Source: a virus. Taken from it: a DNA stretch of 64,000 bases. Positions 39,256 through 48,931 of the stretch are shown here, piece after piece. The stretch spans positions 1-64,000 of the IMG/VR virus record IMGVR_UViG_3300017788_000019; one strand, 5' to 3'. The translations under genes were made by a program, and so were the position numbers. The notes under the pieces are model-generated. The model did not search any database. It was not told where the DNA came from and saw only the letters and a program-made list of their open reading frames with translations. Position 1 is the stretch's first letter, and the number at the start of each line of letters is the position of its first letter.

Positions 39256-42200
39256 AAAATTGGACAAACCTACATAACCACACTGTCTACTCCATGCTAG
39301 ATGGACATGGTAGGGTTGAAGAGTACTTGTCAAGAGCTAAGGATCTTGGCATGGTTGGACTAGCTACAACTGACCATGGCAATATTCACTCTTGGCTTGA
39401 CTTCTACGACGCTGGAACAAGCGTTGGGGTAAAGCCAATTCTTGGCTCAGAGTTTTACCAAGCTAGAAAAACTAGATTTGACAAAGATGAAGAAGAGAGA
39501 GCTGGCAAAGCAAAAAACGAGTGGGAGCAAAGAGGCCCATACCACATAACAATTCTTGCAAAGAATAATATAGGCTATAAAAATATAATCAAGATATCTT
39601 CTAGGTCTTACACAGAAGGTTTTTATGTGAAGCCTAGATTAGATCATGATTTAATTTCCGAACACTCAGAGGGAATCATAGTTTTATCTGGTTGCTTGAA
39701 TCGGAGAAGTAGCACAAGCCCTTCTTAGAAATGATTACGACTTTGCCTTAAACGCTGCTATCAAGATGCAGGATATCGTAGGTAAAGAAAACTACTTTAT
39801 TGAAATTCAAAACCACGGATTAGCAGAACAGCTAAAGATAACAAATCAACTTGTAGAGATAGCCAATAAGATTGGGGCAAGAATAGTCCCAACTGGAGAC
39901 TGTCATTACGTACACAAAGAAGACGCACATGCTCATGACATCATGCTGTGTGTGGCCACAAACAGTAACATCTATACTGAAAATAGATTCTCTTTTAGCG
40001 GAGATAATTTTTATCTAAAATCATATAAAGAGATGGCATCTACTTTTGATGAATCTTGGTTAAAGAATACTCTTCACGTATCAGATATGGTTGATGTCAA
40101 TTTAACATTTGGCGATCTTTATTTCCCCAACTATCCAATACCAAATGAACAAGACGTTGATTCATATTTAAATGGATTAGTTTGGTCTGGACTTAAAAAG
40201 AAGTATGGGGAATCTTTATCAGAAGAGATTGTCTCTAGGGCTAACCACGAGTTAAGGGTGGTAAAGGAAATGGGATTCCCAGAGTACTTCCTGGTGGTGT
40301 CCGACTTAGTTAACTGGGCAAAAGACAATGATATTAGAGTTGGCTGGGGAAGAGGCTCCGCTGCTGGAAGTATTCTTTCGTACGCACTAGGCATTACGAA
40401 TCTAGATCCACTTAAGTTCGGATTGATGTTTGAAAGATTCCTTGTAGAAGGAAGAAAGTCAATGCCTGATATCGACCTTGATTTTGACGATAGACATAGG
40501 GATAAGGTAATTGAATATGCAAGATCTAAATATGGGCATGACAGAGTAGCTCACATTTGCACATTCAATAAAACTGGCGCAAGACAGTCAATTAGAGACG
40601 CCGCTAGAGCACTGGGTCATGACTTTGCCACTGGAGACAAGGTATCCAAGCTAGTTCCTCCACCTGTTCTTGGCGTATCAAAAAATCTAAACGAATGTAT
40701 GCAAGTTACAGAGTTTAAAAAAGAATATGAATCAAGCGAAGATAGTAAGACAATTATCAATGCAGCTTTTGGATTAGAGGGTTTAGTAAGACAGACGGGC
40801 GTACATGCTGCAGGAGTGGTTATATCAAGAGGCCCATTGACAGACTATCTACCCGTTATGCAAAAGGGTGTAGATTCGCCAATTGTTACTCAGTGGGACA
40901 TGGGAAGAGTTGAACAATGTGGTCTTTTAAAGATTGACTTCTTGGGCCTAAGAAACCTTGGCGTTATTGACCACTGTTTAAAGCTACTAGAAAAAAACAA
41001 AGATATTAAAATTGATCTAGATGAGATACCTCTAGATGACAAAAAGACATTTGACGAACTTTGCAAGGGCAATGCAATTGGCGTCTTCCAGCTTGAGTCC
41101 TCTGGGATGAGACAGCTTATGGTTCAGCTTCAACCACATGACATAAAAGATATTATGGCCTTAATCTCGTTATATAGACCAGGTCCTATGGGTGCTGGGA
41201 TGGATAAACTTTATATAAACAGAAAGCACAATAGGGTTCCTATAGATTACGAACATTCAGCGATGAAATCGGCCCTACAGAACTCTCTGGGTATTATGTT
41301 GTACCAGGAAGATGTTCTTGCCGTAGCAAAAGATCTAGCTGGATTTACAGTTCCTGAAGCTGATGATCTTAGAAAAGTCATAGGCAAAAAGCAAATGGAT
41401 AAGATTCCAAAACTTAGAAAACAATTTGTTGACGGATGTCTAGACACTGTTGATATCACCGAAGAAAAAGCGAATAAGATATTCTCAGACATTGAGTACT
41501 TTGGTGGCTACGGTTTTAACAGAGCACATGCTGCCAGCTATGCAATGGTTTCCTATATAACAGCATACCTAAAGACTCATTACACAGCAGAATACATGGC
41601 AGCACTACTTACTTCTGTGGCCGGCAATAAAGATAAGTCGGCTCTTTATCTTTCTGACTGTAGAAATCTTGGCATCAAAGTAGCACCTCCGTCTATCAAC
41701 CTATCTATGCATGACTTTGAAGTTCTGTCAGATGAAGAAGTTTTATTTGGACTATCTGCTATCAACGGAATTGGTCCAGCCATAGCTGACGCAATAATTG
41801 GATGTAGAAGTCCAGAAAACCCATACTCTTCAATGCATGACTTCATGAGAAGATGTGACTCAGTGATTCTAAAGAAATCAACTATAGAGCACCTAGCTGC
41901 GTCTGGAGCTTTTGACGAGCTTATTTACCTAGAAGAAGAAATAGAACTAAATAGAAGAAGAGAATTAGAGATTCTAGAAAGAGAAAAAAGTGAACTCGGA
42001 ATCTATGTTTCCAAGCACCCAATAGAGGGCGTGTGGGATGCTATTAAGCCAAAGATTGATTCTGAGATTTTTGATCTTTATGAATATTCTGCTGGGTCTA
42101 AGGCAAGAATTGGTGGCGTTATAACTTCTTGTAAAAAAATAATTACCAAAAAAGGTATGAAGATGTTTAAGATGAACATTGAAGACTTAACTTCTGGCAT

Positions 42201-42576
42201 AGAGGTAATTATATTTCCTAAAGAGGCTAGACAAATGGAAGACGACTTCTTTTCAGAAGGGGATATTGTTTTAATTAATGGAACAGTTTCTAAAGAGGGT
42301 GACGAAGAAGCTTCTACTGTTAAAATAATTTATTCTTCTTCTGAGAAAATAGATAATGCTATATTAACTGGTAGTAGGCCTATAATTTTAAAAGCTAATT
42401 CAATGATCTCTAATGAAAACATACAATCAATGTATGATATAATTAACGCTACAAATGGAGCTTCAACTGTATTTCTAGAAATGACAGATGGCATTAAGAA
42501 GTATAGTTTTAGTTTTAATAAAACTACTTCTTTAAAAGTAGAAGACAAATTACAATCAATAATCAACTTAGGATAA
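39252..42576 (+). CDS. dnaE: DNA polymerase III alpha subunit, +1 recoded
   Basis: TTG 39252 start after AGGGG; 1,107 residues after the shift at 39702. The N-terminal PHP domain begins NLHNHTVYSMLDG and contains TTDHGN. The PolIII palm has PDIDLDFDD with two catalytic Asp and GVFQLESSGM near the third. HHH and OB-fold regions follow (KARIGGVITSCKKI). The recoding site lies in the PHP domain at SGCL-N-GEV, a conserved DnaE motif. The zero-frame product would be a 158-residue PHP fragment. It is the phage replicative polymerase. Confidence 0.93.
39702..39705 (+). other. +1 recoding site CGGA (codon AAT before)
   Basis: The zero frame reads TTG AAT CGG AGA and stops at 39728. Skipping the C gives Leu-Asn-Gly-Glu-Val-Ala, restoring the conserved G-E of DnaE. 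Because the family motif is fixed, the skipped base can be placed with confidence. Glycine is residue 151. Confidence 0.95.
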
Positions 42577-42579
42577 AAA

Positions 42580-42942
42580 ATGGTTAGTCAAGTAACAATA
42601 AACCCCACACACAAACCTTGCTGGGTCTTTTGCTCATCATGCAATAGATGTCAAGACAAGGGTAGGTACAGTAAGTGTTCAGACTGCAGTGGAAGATATG
42701 ATCCAAACTTAAAAATACTTCCACACCCAGATGATTTCTGTGACTGCAAGAATGGTGTTCTTAGATGGAGAACTCAAGAAGGCAGAGTTATTATTACAAG
42801 ATTTAAATCTAATCCATTTAAAGGTAAAGTAACGTACGAAAAGAAATCAAAAGATGAACGAGATTGGGACTCATATGTTAAAGATATGAGAGAAAAGCTT
42901 AATGACCCCAATTGGAATCCAATAACAATAGTAGAGGATTAA
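42580..42942 (+). CDS. Zinc-finger-like hypothetical protein
   Basis: 120 residues. The first half has several Cys pairs (CSSCNRC, CSDC, CDCKNG), a likely two-zinc ribbon. The C-terminus is basic and helical. It follows the polymerase gene; a replication or transcription accessory role is an inference. Confidence 0.6.
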   Translation: MVSQVTINPTHKPCWVFCSSCNRCQDKGRYSKCSDCSGRYDPNLKILPHPDDFCDCKNGVLRWRTQEGRVIITRFKSNPFKGKVTYEKKSKDERDWDSYVKDMREKLNDPNWNPITIVED

Positions 42943-42946
42943 TTAT

Positions 42947-43174
42947 ATGTTAAGTGAATCAGGAAGAATAACCAAAGGCTCTGCAGCTCTTATTGAGTAT
43001 CAGGAGAATGAAAACTCTATTCCAGATAAATTCTTTTTACAAAGCGGAGTTGTTGGCATGTATGCTTCTGCCGAAGAGCTAAAAGATATTTATACAATAC
43101 TTCACTACTATCTAAATATAGATGACCTTACTAAGTGTAAGATTAAAATTGGAGATGAGTATGTCGACATTTAA
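42947..43174 (+). CDS. Hypothetical protein
   Basis: 75 residues, mixed beta/alpha, no motif recognised. The next gene overlaps it by 14 bases and uses GGAG within its end as a ribosome-binding site. Confidence 0.5.
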   Translation: MLSESGRITKGSAALIEYQENENSIPDKFFLQSGVVGMYASAEELKDIYTILHYYLNIDDLTKCKIKIGDEYVDI

Positions 43175-43337
43175 CAATGATGACTATATGGAAATAACAG
43201 AAACTGGCTGGATGCCAGTTGGTGATGGATGTTATTTGAATAAATTTAATGGCCACACAATTGATCAAATTGGTAGAGAATATGATCAGAACGGCAATTT
43301 AGTATACGACCCAGAAAGCAATAATGAACAGCATTAA
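43161..43337 (+). CDS. Small hypothetical protein
   Basis: 58 residues from ATG 43161, chosen because GGAG lies 7-10 bases upstream. Acidic and Asn/Asp-rich; not recognised. It overlaps the exonuclease start by 14 bases. Confidence 0.5.
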   Translation: MSTFNNDDYMEITETGWMPVGDGCYLNKFNGHTIDQIGREYDQNGNLVYDPESNNEQH

Positions 43338-44128
43338 AGTTAGATCAATAGCAGATCTAGATCCATTAGAAAAACTGTGTTTAACTGACTTTTCTTATTC
43401 AAGACTAGATACATATAAGATGTGTCCAGCTAAATATTTTTATAGCTATATACAAAAAGAACCAAGGACATTCAACGATGCAGCAGTTCTTGGAAACATT
43501 GTCCACTCTGTTTTGGAAGAGTGCTTAGATAATAGCTCTGATCTTAATTTAAAAGAGCTTCAGCAAGAATATGCGAAGCAAAAAGAAAGCTATGACCCAA
43601 CTGGTCATATACCTCAAGAGCTAATTTCTGTAGGATCAGAGATAATTAATGAATTTTATGATAAGCACTCTGAGGATTCTTTTGATATATATGAAAAAGA
43701 GTTTGGGTTTAGTTTCGTAATAGGCAATTATCTTGTCAATGGGTACATAGATAGAATAGACATTTACGACGAGAACACTATTAATATTATTGACTATAAA
43801 ACCCGGAAAATGGGAAGTCACTCAAAAAGATGTTCCAACAAATTTACAGCTTGGCATATACGCCCTTGCTGTTTCCCTTGCGTTTCCAGATAAAGACATT
43901 AGGGCAGAGCTGTATTATTTAAGATCTGGAAGAAGAAAAGCTCACACCTTTACTAAGGAAGATATTGAGCAGGTTAAAATTTCCCTGCTGGAAAAGATTA
44001 ATCAGGTAGTTAAAGACAACTCATTCCTACCTACGTCCAATGAAAGAAACTGTACTTTCTGTGACCATTCCAAGTCAGGGGCATGTGCTACGGGGGTAGC
44101 TAGATTAAAAAGAATGGGTAAAATATAA
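43324..44128 (+). CDS. RecB/Cas4-like PD-(D/E)XK exonuclease, +1 recoded
   Basis: 267 residues after the shift at 43804. N-terminal YSRLDTYKMCPAKYFY, then GNIVHSVLEECL, then metal-binding GYIDRIDIY and IIDYKTGK, a QLGIYALA motif and C-terminal Cys residues (CTFCDHSKSGAC) for a Fe-S cluster. This is the full set for a RecB-family exonuclease. The shift falls exactly inside IDYKTGK, so the zero-frame product lacks the Gly-Lys and everything after. Likely in phage recombination or end processing. Confidence 0.9.
43804..43807 (+). other. +1 recoding site CGGA (codon ACC before)
   Basis: The zero frame reads AAA ACC CGG AAA ATG. Skipping the C gives Lys-Thr-Gly-Lys-Trp, restoring the catalytic DYKTGK motif of the nuclease. 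Glycine is residue 161; the zero-frame stop is at 43893. Confidence 0.95.
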
Positions 44129-44129
44129 A

Positions 44130-44152
44130 AGCCAGGGCATTAAGCCCTGGCT
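44130..44152 (-). terminator. Terminator for the minus-strand gene
   Basis: AGCCAGGGC and GCCCTGGCT form a nine-base-pair stem around ATTAA. On the minus strand the stem is followed by a T-rich run (TTTATATTTT), so it most likely ends the transcript of the 44178-44357 gene. It could also end the + strand transcript weakly. Confidence 0.75.
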
Positions 44153-44177
44153 AGTATATTTGAGCTCAAAAGCTCAG

Positions 44178-44357
44178 TCAGAATGACTCTACTGGGTTCT
44201 CCACTGAGTCCTCAACGAGAGAGAAGTTGTTCTCGACCACAAGCTTTGTTGCTTCCTTGTGGCTGAAACCAACCTGAGAAAGTCCCTCAATGGCATTCTC
44301 GTTGATGTTCTGGCTGATGCTGTTGATGATTGTGTTTAGTGTGTTCATGGTGGTCAT
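44178..44357 (-). CDS. Small hypothetical protein, lone minus-strand gene
   Basis: About 59 residues from ATG at 44357; a TTG at 44384 could extend it, but GGAG lies downstream of that codon and upstream of the ATG. The sequence (SQVGFSHKEATKLVVENNFSL) suggests a compact helical domain. It is the only minus-strand gene in the window and has its own terminator. Function unknown. Confidence 0.6.
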   Translation of the reverse strand: MTTMNTLNTIINSISQNINENAIEGLSQVGFSHKEATKLVVENNFSLVEDSVENPVESF

Positions 44358-44403
44358 ACTACCATTTATCTCCTTGGTTTGCAACCTGTTGGTTGGATTT
44401 TTT

Positions 44404-44432
44404 TTGTATTTTTATTTGTTGTAAAGTATAAT
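44404..44432 (+). promoter_or_regulatory. Sigma70-type promoter
   Basis: TTGTAT and TATAAT are separated by 17 bases, in a T-rich region between the divergent minus-strand gene and the 44465 gene. Distance to the ATG is about 32 bases. It would drive the nuclease and sigma-like genes with host polymerase. Confidence 0.7.
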
Positions 44433-44464
44433 ATTAATAACGTCTAGTAGGCCCTGAGGTTATC

Positions 44465-45034
44465 ATGAAGGACCCCAAAATAACAACTCCAGAAAACTTT
44501 TTTTTGGAGAGATCAAAACTAAAAAAACATCCTAATTTTTCTAAGATTAGAAACGATTATGTTGATGCGCGTATTCTAGAGGATGAAACAAAAAAAACAA
44601 CCTCAACAAAAGGAAATGCATACAAAAATACAAAATCTGGCTACAGGCCTGATCTTGGTTTGAACTTAAGATCTAATTGGGAAGCTAACTTTGCAAGGAT
44701 ACTGAACGCGTACAAAATAAATTTTGATTTTGAACCAGTTGTATTTCCTTTTCCAATTAAAAAGGGAACAAAAGCTTACACTCCAGATTTCTACATAGAA
44801 AAATCAGCTGAATGGGTTGAGCTCAAGGGTTACCTAGACGACAAAAGTAAGATAAAGCTAAAAAGATTTAAGAGGTATTACGCAGAAGAGTTTAGCAAGC
44901 TGACATTTATTATCAGTAGATATTCTGGCGAGGCCAAAAGGTTTGCTTCCGAAATAGAAATACCAAACGTAGTTTACTACGAAGATATTAGAAATTTTTA
45001 TGCAGATAAAATACCCTATTGGGAAGGAAAGTAA
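44465..45034 (+). CDS. PD-(D/E)XK endonuclease-like protein
   Basis: 189 residues. LRSNWEANFARIL is followed by AYTPDFYIEKSAEWVELKG, a clear PD-x(n)-E-x-K active site. Similar phage proteins are T7 endonuclease I-like or generic DNA endonucleases. It is the first gene after the host-type promoter and overlaps the sigma-like gene by one base. Confidence 0.7.
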   Translation: MKDPKITTPENFFLERSKLKKHPNFSKIRNDYVDARILEDETKKTTSTKGNAYKNTKSGYRPDLGLNLRSNWEANFARILNAYKINFDFEPVVFPFPIKKGTKAYTPDFYIEKSAEWVELKGYLDDKSKIKLKRFKRYYAEEFSKLTFIISRYSGEAKRFASEIEIPNVVYYEDIRNFYADKIPYWEGK

Positions 45035-45889
45035 TGGCATCCTACAAAGAACAATATTACTCCTTAAGTGAAGAGGAGATGCAAGATCTAATAGCTAAGG
45101 CTAAAAAAGGATATTCTAGCGCGCAGTACGAGCTGCTTAAAGTTTTTAATAATTTTCTTACAAAGTATGTAACAATGTTGTATTATGGAAAATATAATTT
45201 ATCTGACTATGACATCAGAAGATTTACATCCTTGTTTGTCAAAGACAATTTTGTTAGATTTAACCTAATGAAAAATCAATTAAATCAAGCTGGCTATAAG
45301 CACGTAAACGAATGTCTACGACGGCATTACTTATATGGCTAAAAGGTATGGCGATGAAGAAGATGTAAGGCAGACTGTTAATATGACCTTCTTCCAGTGT
45401 ATAGCCAGGTATCAAAGAAGAGATTCGGAAAAAGGTCCTATCCCATTTAGTGGATTTTTGTATAGTTATTTCTTTTATCTTTTAAAAAAGAATGTAGATA
45501 CATTTTTAATTGACCAGCTTGGTAGAAAGACTTTCCCATTGCTGGCTGATGATGATAACTCAGAGGAGGATGAAGAAGCTCAGCCTGGTTTCAAAGCTCC
45601 TCCAGTAGAGTATACTATAGATCAAATGTTAGGTACTCAGGAGATCAATGAACTATGGGTTCTCGGTCAGGATTGCTATGCTCCTTATGATACGCTAACG
45701 GTGCAAGAAAGACAGCTGATTAAATGGAGATACATAGATAATATGAAGTCTTCTGAAATAGCTCAGGTAATAACAGAGCATCCTAATACAGTTAGAGATC
45801 ACATATCCAAAGTGAAGATCAAGATAAAAGATGCTATAATAGAAAGCAACATGGAAGACTTGATTTCTATATTCAAACTGGAAGAGTAA
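45034..45889 (+). CDS. Sigma-factor-like protein, +1 recoded
   Basis: 284 residues after the shift at 45322. The N-terminal half is helical. After the shift comes MAKRYGDEEDVRQTVNMTFFQC, which fits sigma region 2. The C-terminus has LTVQERQLIKWRYIDNMKSSEIA, then HPNTVRDHISKVKIKIKDAI, a sigma region 4-type HTH. It is a candidate phage late sigma factor. The zero-frame product ends after 102 residues, before any region-2 or region-4 motif, so recoding would control whether an active factor is made (inference). Confidence 0.75.
45322..45325 (+). other. +1 recoding site CGGC (codon CGA before)
   Basis: The zero frame reads CTA CGA CGG CAT and stops at 45342. Skipping the C gives Leu-Arg-Gly-Ile-Thr and joins the sigma-like C-terminal half. 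Glycine is residue 97. Confidence 0.9.
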
Positions 45890-46404
45890 TGAACCTTCAA
45901 TCAATAGAAAAACTTAATGATTTACTTTCGGAATTTCTTAGTCCACAAATAACTGAAATTCTCGATGCTTACGGCTCTGGATCTTCTTCGGATCAATATT
46001 TTGTTAGCATACCGGAGTCTGACTCTATTGATATGACAATGGCAGACTTAGCTTCTCTTGTCGCTAGAACGTCAAACGTTTATGGTAGAGTAACTAGGTT
46101 TGCAGGTATGGCAAGAGCATATTATAAGATCTGCGAAGGCAGATATAAGAAAGTCTATAAGTCAAATAGAACTGGCAAGAACGAGGCTGAGAGAGAAGCT
46201 AATGCTCTAGAGGCTGCTGAAGAGCAGTATACCGCAATGATTACAGCAGAATCTGTTGTGCAGCTTGCAGAGTCAATGGAAGGCGCTGCTCGTATAGCGT
46301 CAGAGTCTGCTAGAAAGCTGCTAGATAAATCTCAGTCAATGCAAATAGCTTCATACAGAGAGGAGAAGGGGTCCTATCTTGATAGTGACTTCAGCACATA
46401 TTAG
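45889..46404 (+). CDS. Hypothetical helical protein
   Basis: 171 residues, one-base overlap with the sigma-like gene. The second half is Ala/Glu-rich helical (EAEREANALEAAEEQYTAMI). No motif recognised. Possibly a virion or DNA-binding accessory. Confidence 0.55.
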   Translation: MNLQSIEKLNDLLSEFLSPQITEILDAYGSGSSSDQYFVSIPESDSIDMTMADLASLVARTSNVYGRVTRFAGMARAYYKICEGRYKKVYKSNRTGKNEAEREANALEAAEEQYTAMITAESVVQLAESMEGAARIASESARKLLDKSQSMQIASYREEKGSYLDSDFSTY

Positions 46405-46407
46405 GCC

Positions 46408-46614
46408 GTGTATATAGCTCATTATAAATCAGTGTCTTCTCCTGAAGAGTTTTTCTCTACAGTAAGAGAAACTTTGGATTTTCCTACTCAAGTTGAATAT
46501 AACAAAAAAAGATACTTGCTTAACGCAACTCATCAGGCATATACGACTTCTCAAATAAAAAGAATTATATCCTTTGCTCAAGAAAATAAAATTGAATATG
46601 ATGTGAAGGTATGA
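46408..46614 (+). CDS. Hypothetical protein
   Basis: 68 residues with GTG start 46408, four bases after the previous stop and overlapping the RNase H gene by four bases. Not recognised. Confidence 0.5.
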   Translation: MYIAHYKSVSSPEEFFSTVRETLDFPTQVEYNKKRYLLNATHQAYTTSQIKRIISFAQENKIEYDVKV

Positions 46615-47051
46615 ATATAGAAGTTTTTTGCGACGGTGCCTCCAGAGGCCAGGGTCAAAAAAAATTTGGAGAAGCAGCGTGTGCGGTCGTAGTCTATAAA
46701 AATAGAAAAAAGATTGCCCAATTTGCAAGAGGTCTTGGACCTAGAACAAATAACGAAGCCGAGTATGAGGCAGTTATAGCTGCCCTGCTTATGTGCTCTA
46801 TGTCAGATCTAATAGACCCAATTATTTATACTGACTCAGCTGTTGTGGCTAATCATGTAAATGGTAAATGGAAGTGCAGAAACGCAGCTTTAGTTCCCCT
46901 CCTAATGACAATACAAGATATTAAAGAGGAATATAAGTTTAGAGTTATTCAAGTTCCAAGAGCATTTGTTTGGGAACCAGATTCATTGGCTAACGAGTTT
47001 CTTGATCAACTAGAAATAAAAAAGAACGAAATACACGAAAGCATGATATAA
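46611..47051 (+). CDS. Ribonuclease HI-like protein
   Basis: 146 residues. IEVFCDGASRGQG gives the first Asp, NNEAEYEAVIAAL the Glu, and IIYTDSAVV the next Asp; EPDSLANEFLD supplies the last. This is the RNase H catalytic set. It removes RNA from RNA-DNA hybrids, such as primers made by the phage primase. Confidence 0.88.
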   Translation: MNIEVFCDGASRGQGQKKFGEAACAVVVYKNRKKIAQFARGLGPRTNNEAEYEAVIAALLMCSMSDLIDPIIYTDSAVVANHVNGKWKCRNAALVPLLMTIQDIKEEYKFRVIQVPRAFVWEPDSLANEFLDQLEIKKNEIHESMI

Positions 47052-47058
47052 TAACAAG

Positions 47059-47850
47059 ATGAGCAGAGTATATAATTCAAATTATCCAATTGTGGTTGGT
47101 TTAGCGGGCAAGGCTGCAACTGGTAAAACTTCCGTAGCTGAAGCTATAGCTCCCAAAGCTAGTTTTGACAAAGTTAGATCTGGCGTATGTTGGGATCACA
47201 TATTTTTTGCAATGCCCCTTTATGAGTTATTGTCTAATAGAACTAAGATAGAGGGCGAAAACTCTCAGTCAAGAAAGCTTTTTGCCATTCACAAAACTTT
47301 ATATGATTTATATGGAAATTCAACCTTAGGCAGTGTGCCCAACTACTATTCTTTTATAAGTTTAGTTGACAATATATATAGAGAGCCAATTGACCCATAC
47401 GGGGCTAAGCCAAGATCTTTTCTTCAAAAAGCAGGAGATCTATGTAGGGCTCATGACCCCAAGTGCTTTGCTAAATGGGGAGTTAAGAAGTCTTATGAGC
47501 TACATCGAGATTACGTTAAGTCTTTAGAAGAGGAAGAAACTGCCAATCCATATTGTGTTTTAATTTCTGATGTTCGTTTTGAAAACGAGGCTGAGTCTAT
47601 ACTGAAACTTCCAAATAGTATGTTGATATTATTTGAAGCCTCTGATGAGGTTAGAAGAGAAAGAATCTATTCTAGAGATGGTGTATATATGACCGATGAA
47701 CAGATGTCTCATAAATCAGAAAAAGAAATAGACAATTTTTCAGCATTGGCTTCTGCTATAATTGACTCTTCTTCAATGTCAGTAGAAGATCAAGCAGTCA
47801 AAACAATAACCCTAATTAAAGAAAAGTTTGGTTTAGCAAGCTATGCCTAA
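47059..47850 (+). CDS. Deoxynucleoside monophosphate kinase-like protein
   Basis: 263 residues. P-loop GLAGKAATGKTS near the N-terminus and LISDVRFENEAE in the middle match phage dNMP kinases of the T4 gp1 type. It phosphorylates dNMPs for DNA synthesis. A TATAAT lies six bases before the ATG, a layout compatible with a leaderless transcript. Confidence 0.8.
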   Translation: MSRVYNSNYPIVVGLAGKAATGKTSVAEAIAPKASFDKVRSGVCWDHIFFAMPLYELLSNRTKIEGENSQSRKLFAIHKTLYDLYGNSTLGSVPNYYSFISLVDNIYREPIDPYGAKPRSFLQKAGDLCRAHDPKCFAKWGVKKSYELHRDYVKSLEEEETANPYCVLISDVRFENEAESILKLPNSMLILFEASDEVRRERIYSRDGVYMTDEQMSHKSEKEIDNFSALASAIIDSSSMSVEDQAVKTITLIKEKFGLASYA

Positions 47851-48163
47851 AATCAATAGAAGCGCACAAGAAGAGAGCTTAGGCTCACCAATAGAACAGG
47901 CGGTAAATGCAGTGGCTGGAGAAATTTCAGTATCAACAAGTCCAGTATTCATTTGTGGTGTAAATAGAAAAGTTAATATTGGCAACTTTGAAAACGTTGA
48001 TATCTATGCTGGGATTACAATCCCACTTGCTGGCATAGATCCTTTAGACAGAGAGGCTTTTAACGAAGCCGTTAAAGAAGCAGCTGCTTACGGTTTCTCT
48101 TTGGTCTCAAAAGAGACCGGTGAAAGATACGTGTTAATTAAAGAGGGTCAACAAGGTAAATGA
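47843..48163 (+). CDS. Hypothetical protein
   Basis: 106 residues, overlapping the kinase gene by eight bases. A beta-rich core (SPVFICGVNRKVNIGNFENV) precedes a helical region and a short beta end. No family recognised. The ATTACTATA motif follows directly. Confidence 0.5.
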   Translation: MPKINRSAQEESLGSPIEQAVNAVAGEISVSTSPVFICGVNRKVNIGNFENVDIYAGITIPLAGIDPLDREAFNEAVKEAAAYGFSLVSKETGERYVLIKEGQQGK

Positions 48164-48164
48164 T

Positions 48165-48173
48165 ATTACTATA
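48165..48173 (+). promoter_or_regulatory. ATTACTATA motif, candidate late promoter
   Basis: Exact copy of the nine-base motif, 31 bases before the ATG at 48205, the same distance as at 24164. Confidence 0.6.
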
Positions 48174-48202
48174 ACCGCTTAGAAGGTCTTCTCTGGGCGG
48201 TT
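48173..48202 (+). promoter_or_regulatory. 5' leader hairpin
   Basis: AACCGC and GCGGTT pair to form an outer stem that encloses a small AGAAG/CTTCT hairpin. It fills the leader between the late motif and the ATG at 48205, so it could affect message stability or initiation. Confidence 0.45.
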
Positions 48203-48204
48203 GT

Positions 48205-48579
48205 ATGGATAATTACTACAGTGTAATAGTTGCTGTTATAGCTTCTTTTTCATCAGTTTTAACTTATTTTTTAACCACATCTTATCAAAAAAAAGCTTTT
48301 TCTAAAGAAAAAGAGTTAGAATTTTATAAAGTTAAAACTGAGAATCTTACCGCAGAACGAGAAATTCTTACAGCGGAGGAAAAAAACTTGCGAGAAATGT
48401 TGCGTCAGCAGCTAGAAGGGTGTAAAATAGAAAACGAAAGACTTGACAAGGAAATGGAAAACCTAAAAAGAAGGTTACTAACCGTAGAACAAGAATTAAA
48501 AGCTTGGGAGTTAGGCTTGAAAGTTCCTAAAGGTTTTGAATTAATTCAGTTAGATACAAATGAGACAGAGGTAGATTAA
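48205..48579 (+). CDS. Membrane-anchored coiled-coil protein
   Basis: 124 residues. The N-terminus has one membrane segment (SVIVAVIASFSSVLTYFLTT). A long Glu/Lys/Leu coiled coil follows (about 35-100). Spanin-like or membrane-tether proteins have this shape, but no function is recognised. It is led by a candidate late promoter. Confidence 0.6.
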   Translation: MDNYYSVIVAVIASFSSVLTYFLTTSYQKKAFSKEKELEFYKVKTENLTAEREILTAEEKNLREMLRQQLEGCKIENERLDKEMENLKRRLLTVEQELKAWELGLKVPKGFELIQLDTNETEVD

Positions 48580-48861
48580 ATGTTTAAAAAATTGGTCACA
48601 AAAATTAAGGGTCTGGTTGTTCCAGCTAGAAAAAAGCTCGACAAACAAGTAGATCAACTTTTGAATGAAGCAGAAAAGCTTGCTGAAAAGGCTGACGAAA
48701 AGATTGAAGAAATCAAAGTAGAAGCCACAGCAAAGGTTGAAGAAGTAGTCAAGGAGGTTGCAGCGGAAGCTATTGCTCCTAAGAAAAAGTCTCCTGGTAG
48801 ACCCAAGGGTACTTCTACAGCTAAGAAAGCTCCTGCTAAGAAGTCTGCTCCTAAAAAGTAA
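48580..48861 (+). CDS. Histone-H1-like Lys-rich protein with AT-hook
   Basis: 93 residues, one base after the previous gene. The helical Lys/Glu body ends in KKKSPGRPKGTSTAKKAPAK, containing an AT-hook-type GRPKG core and Lys/Ala/Pro repeats. It probably binds DNA or other polyanions. A terminator follows. Confidence 0.6.
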   Translation: MFKKLVTKIKGLVVPARKKLDKQVDQLLNEAEKLAEKADEKIEEIKVEATAKVEEVVKEVAAEAIAPKKKSPGRPKGTSTAKKAPAKKSAPKK

Positions 48862-48886
48862 TATTCAATCTCATTTGTGCAAAATT

Positions 48887-48917
48887 CCCCCTGCCATTTG
48901 GTGGGGGGTCTTTTGTT
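48887..48917 (+). terminator. Rho-independent terminator
   Basis: CCCCC and GGGGG arms form an imperfect stem around the TGCCATTTGGT region, followed by TCTTTTGTTTT. Confidence 0.8.
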
Positions 48918-48931
48918 TTAACGAATAAAAT

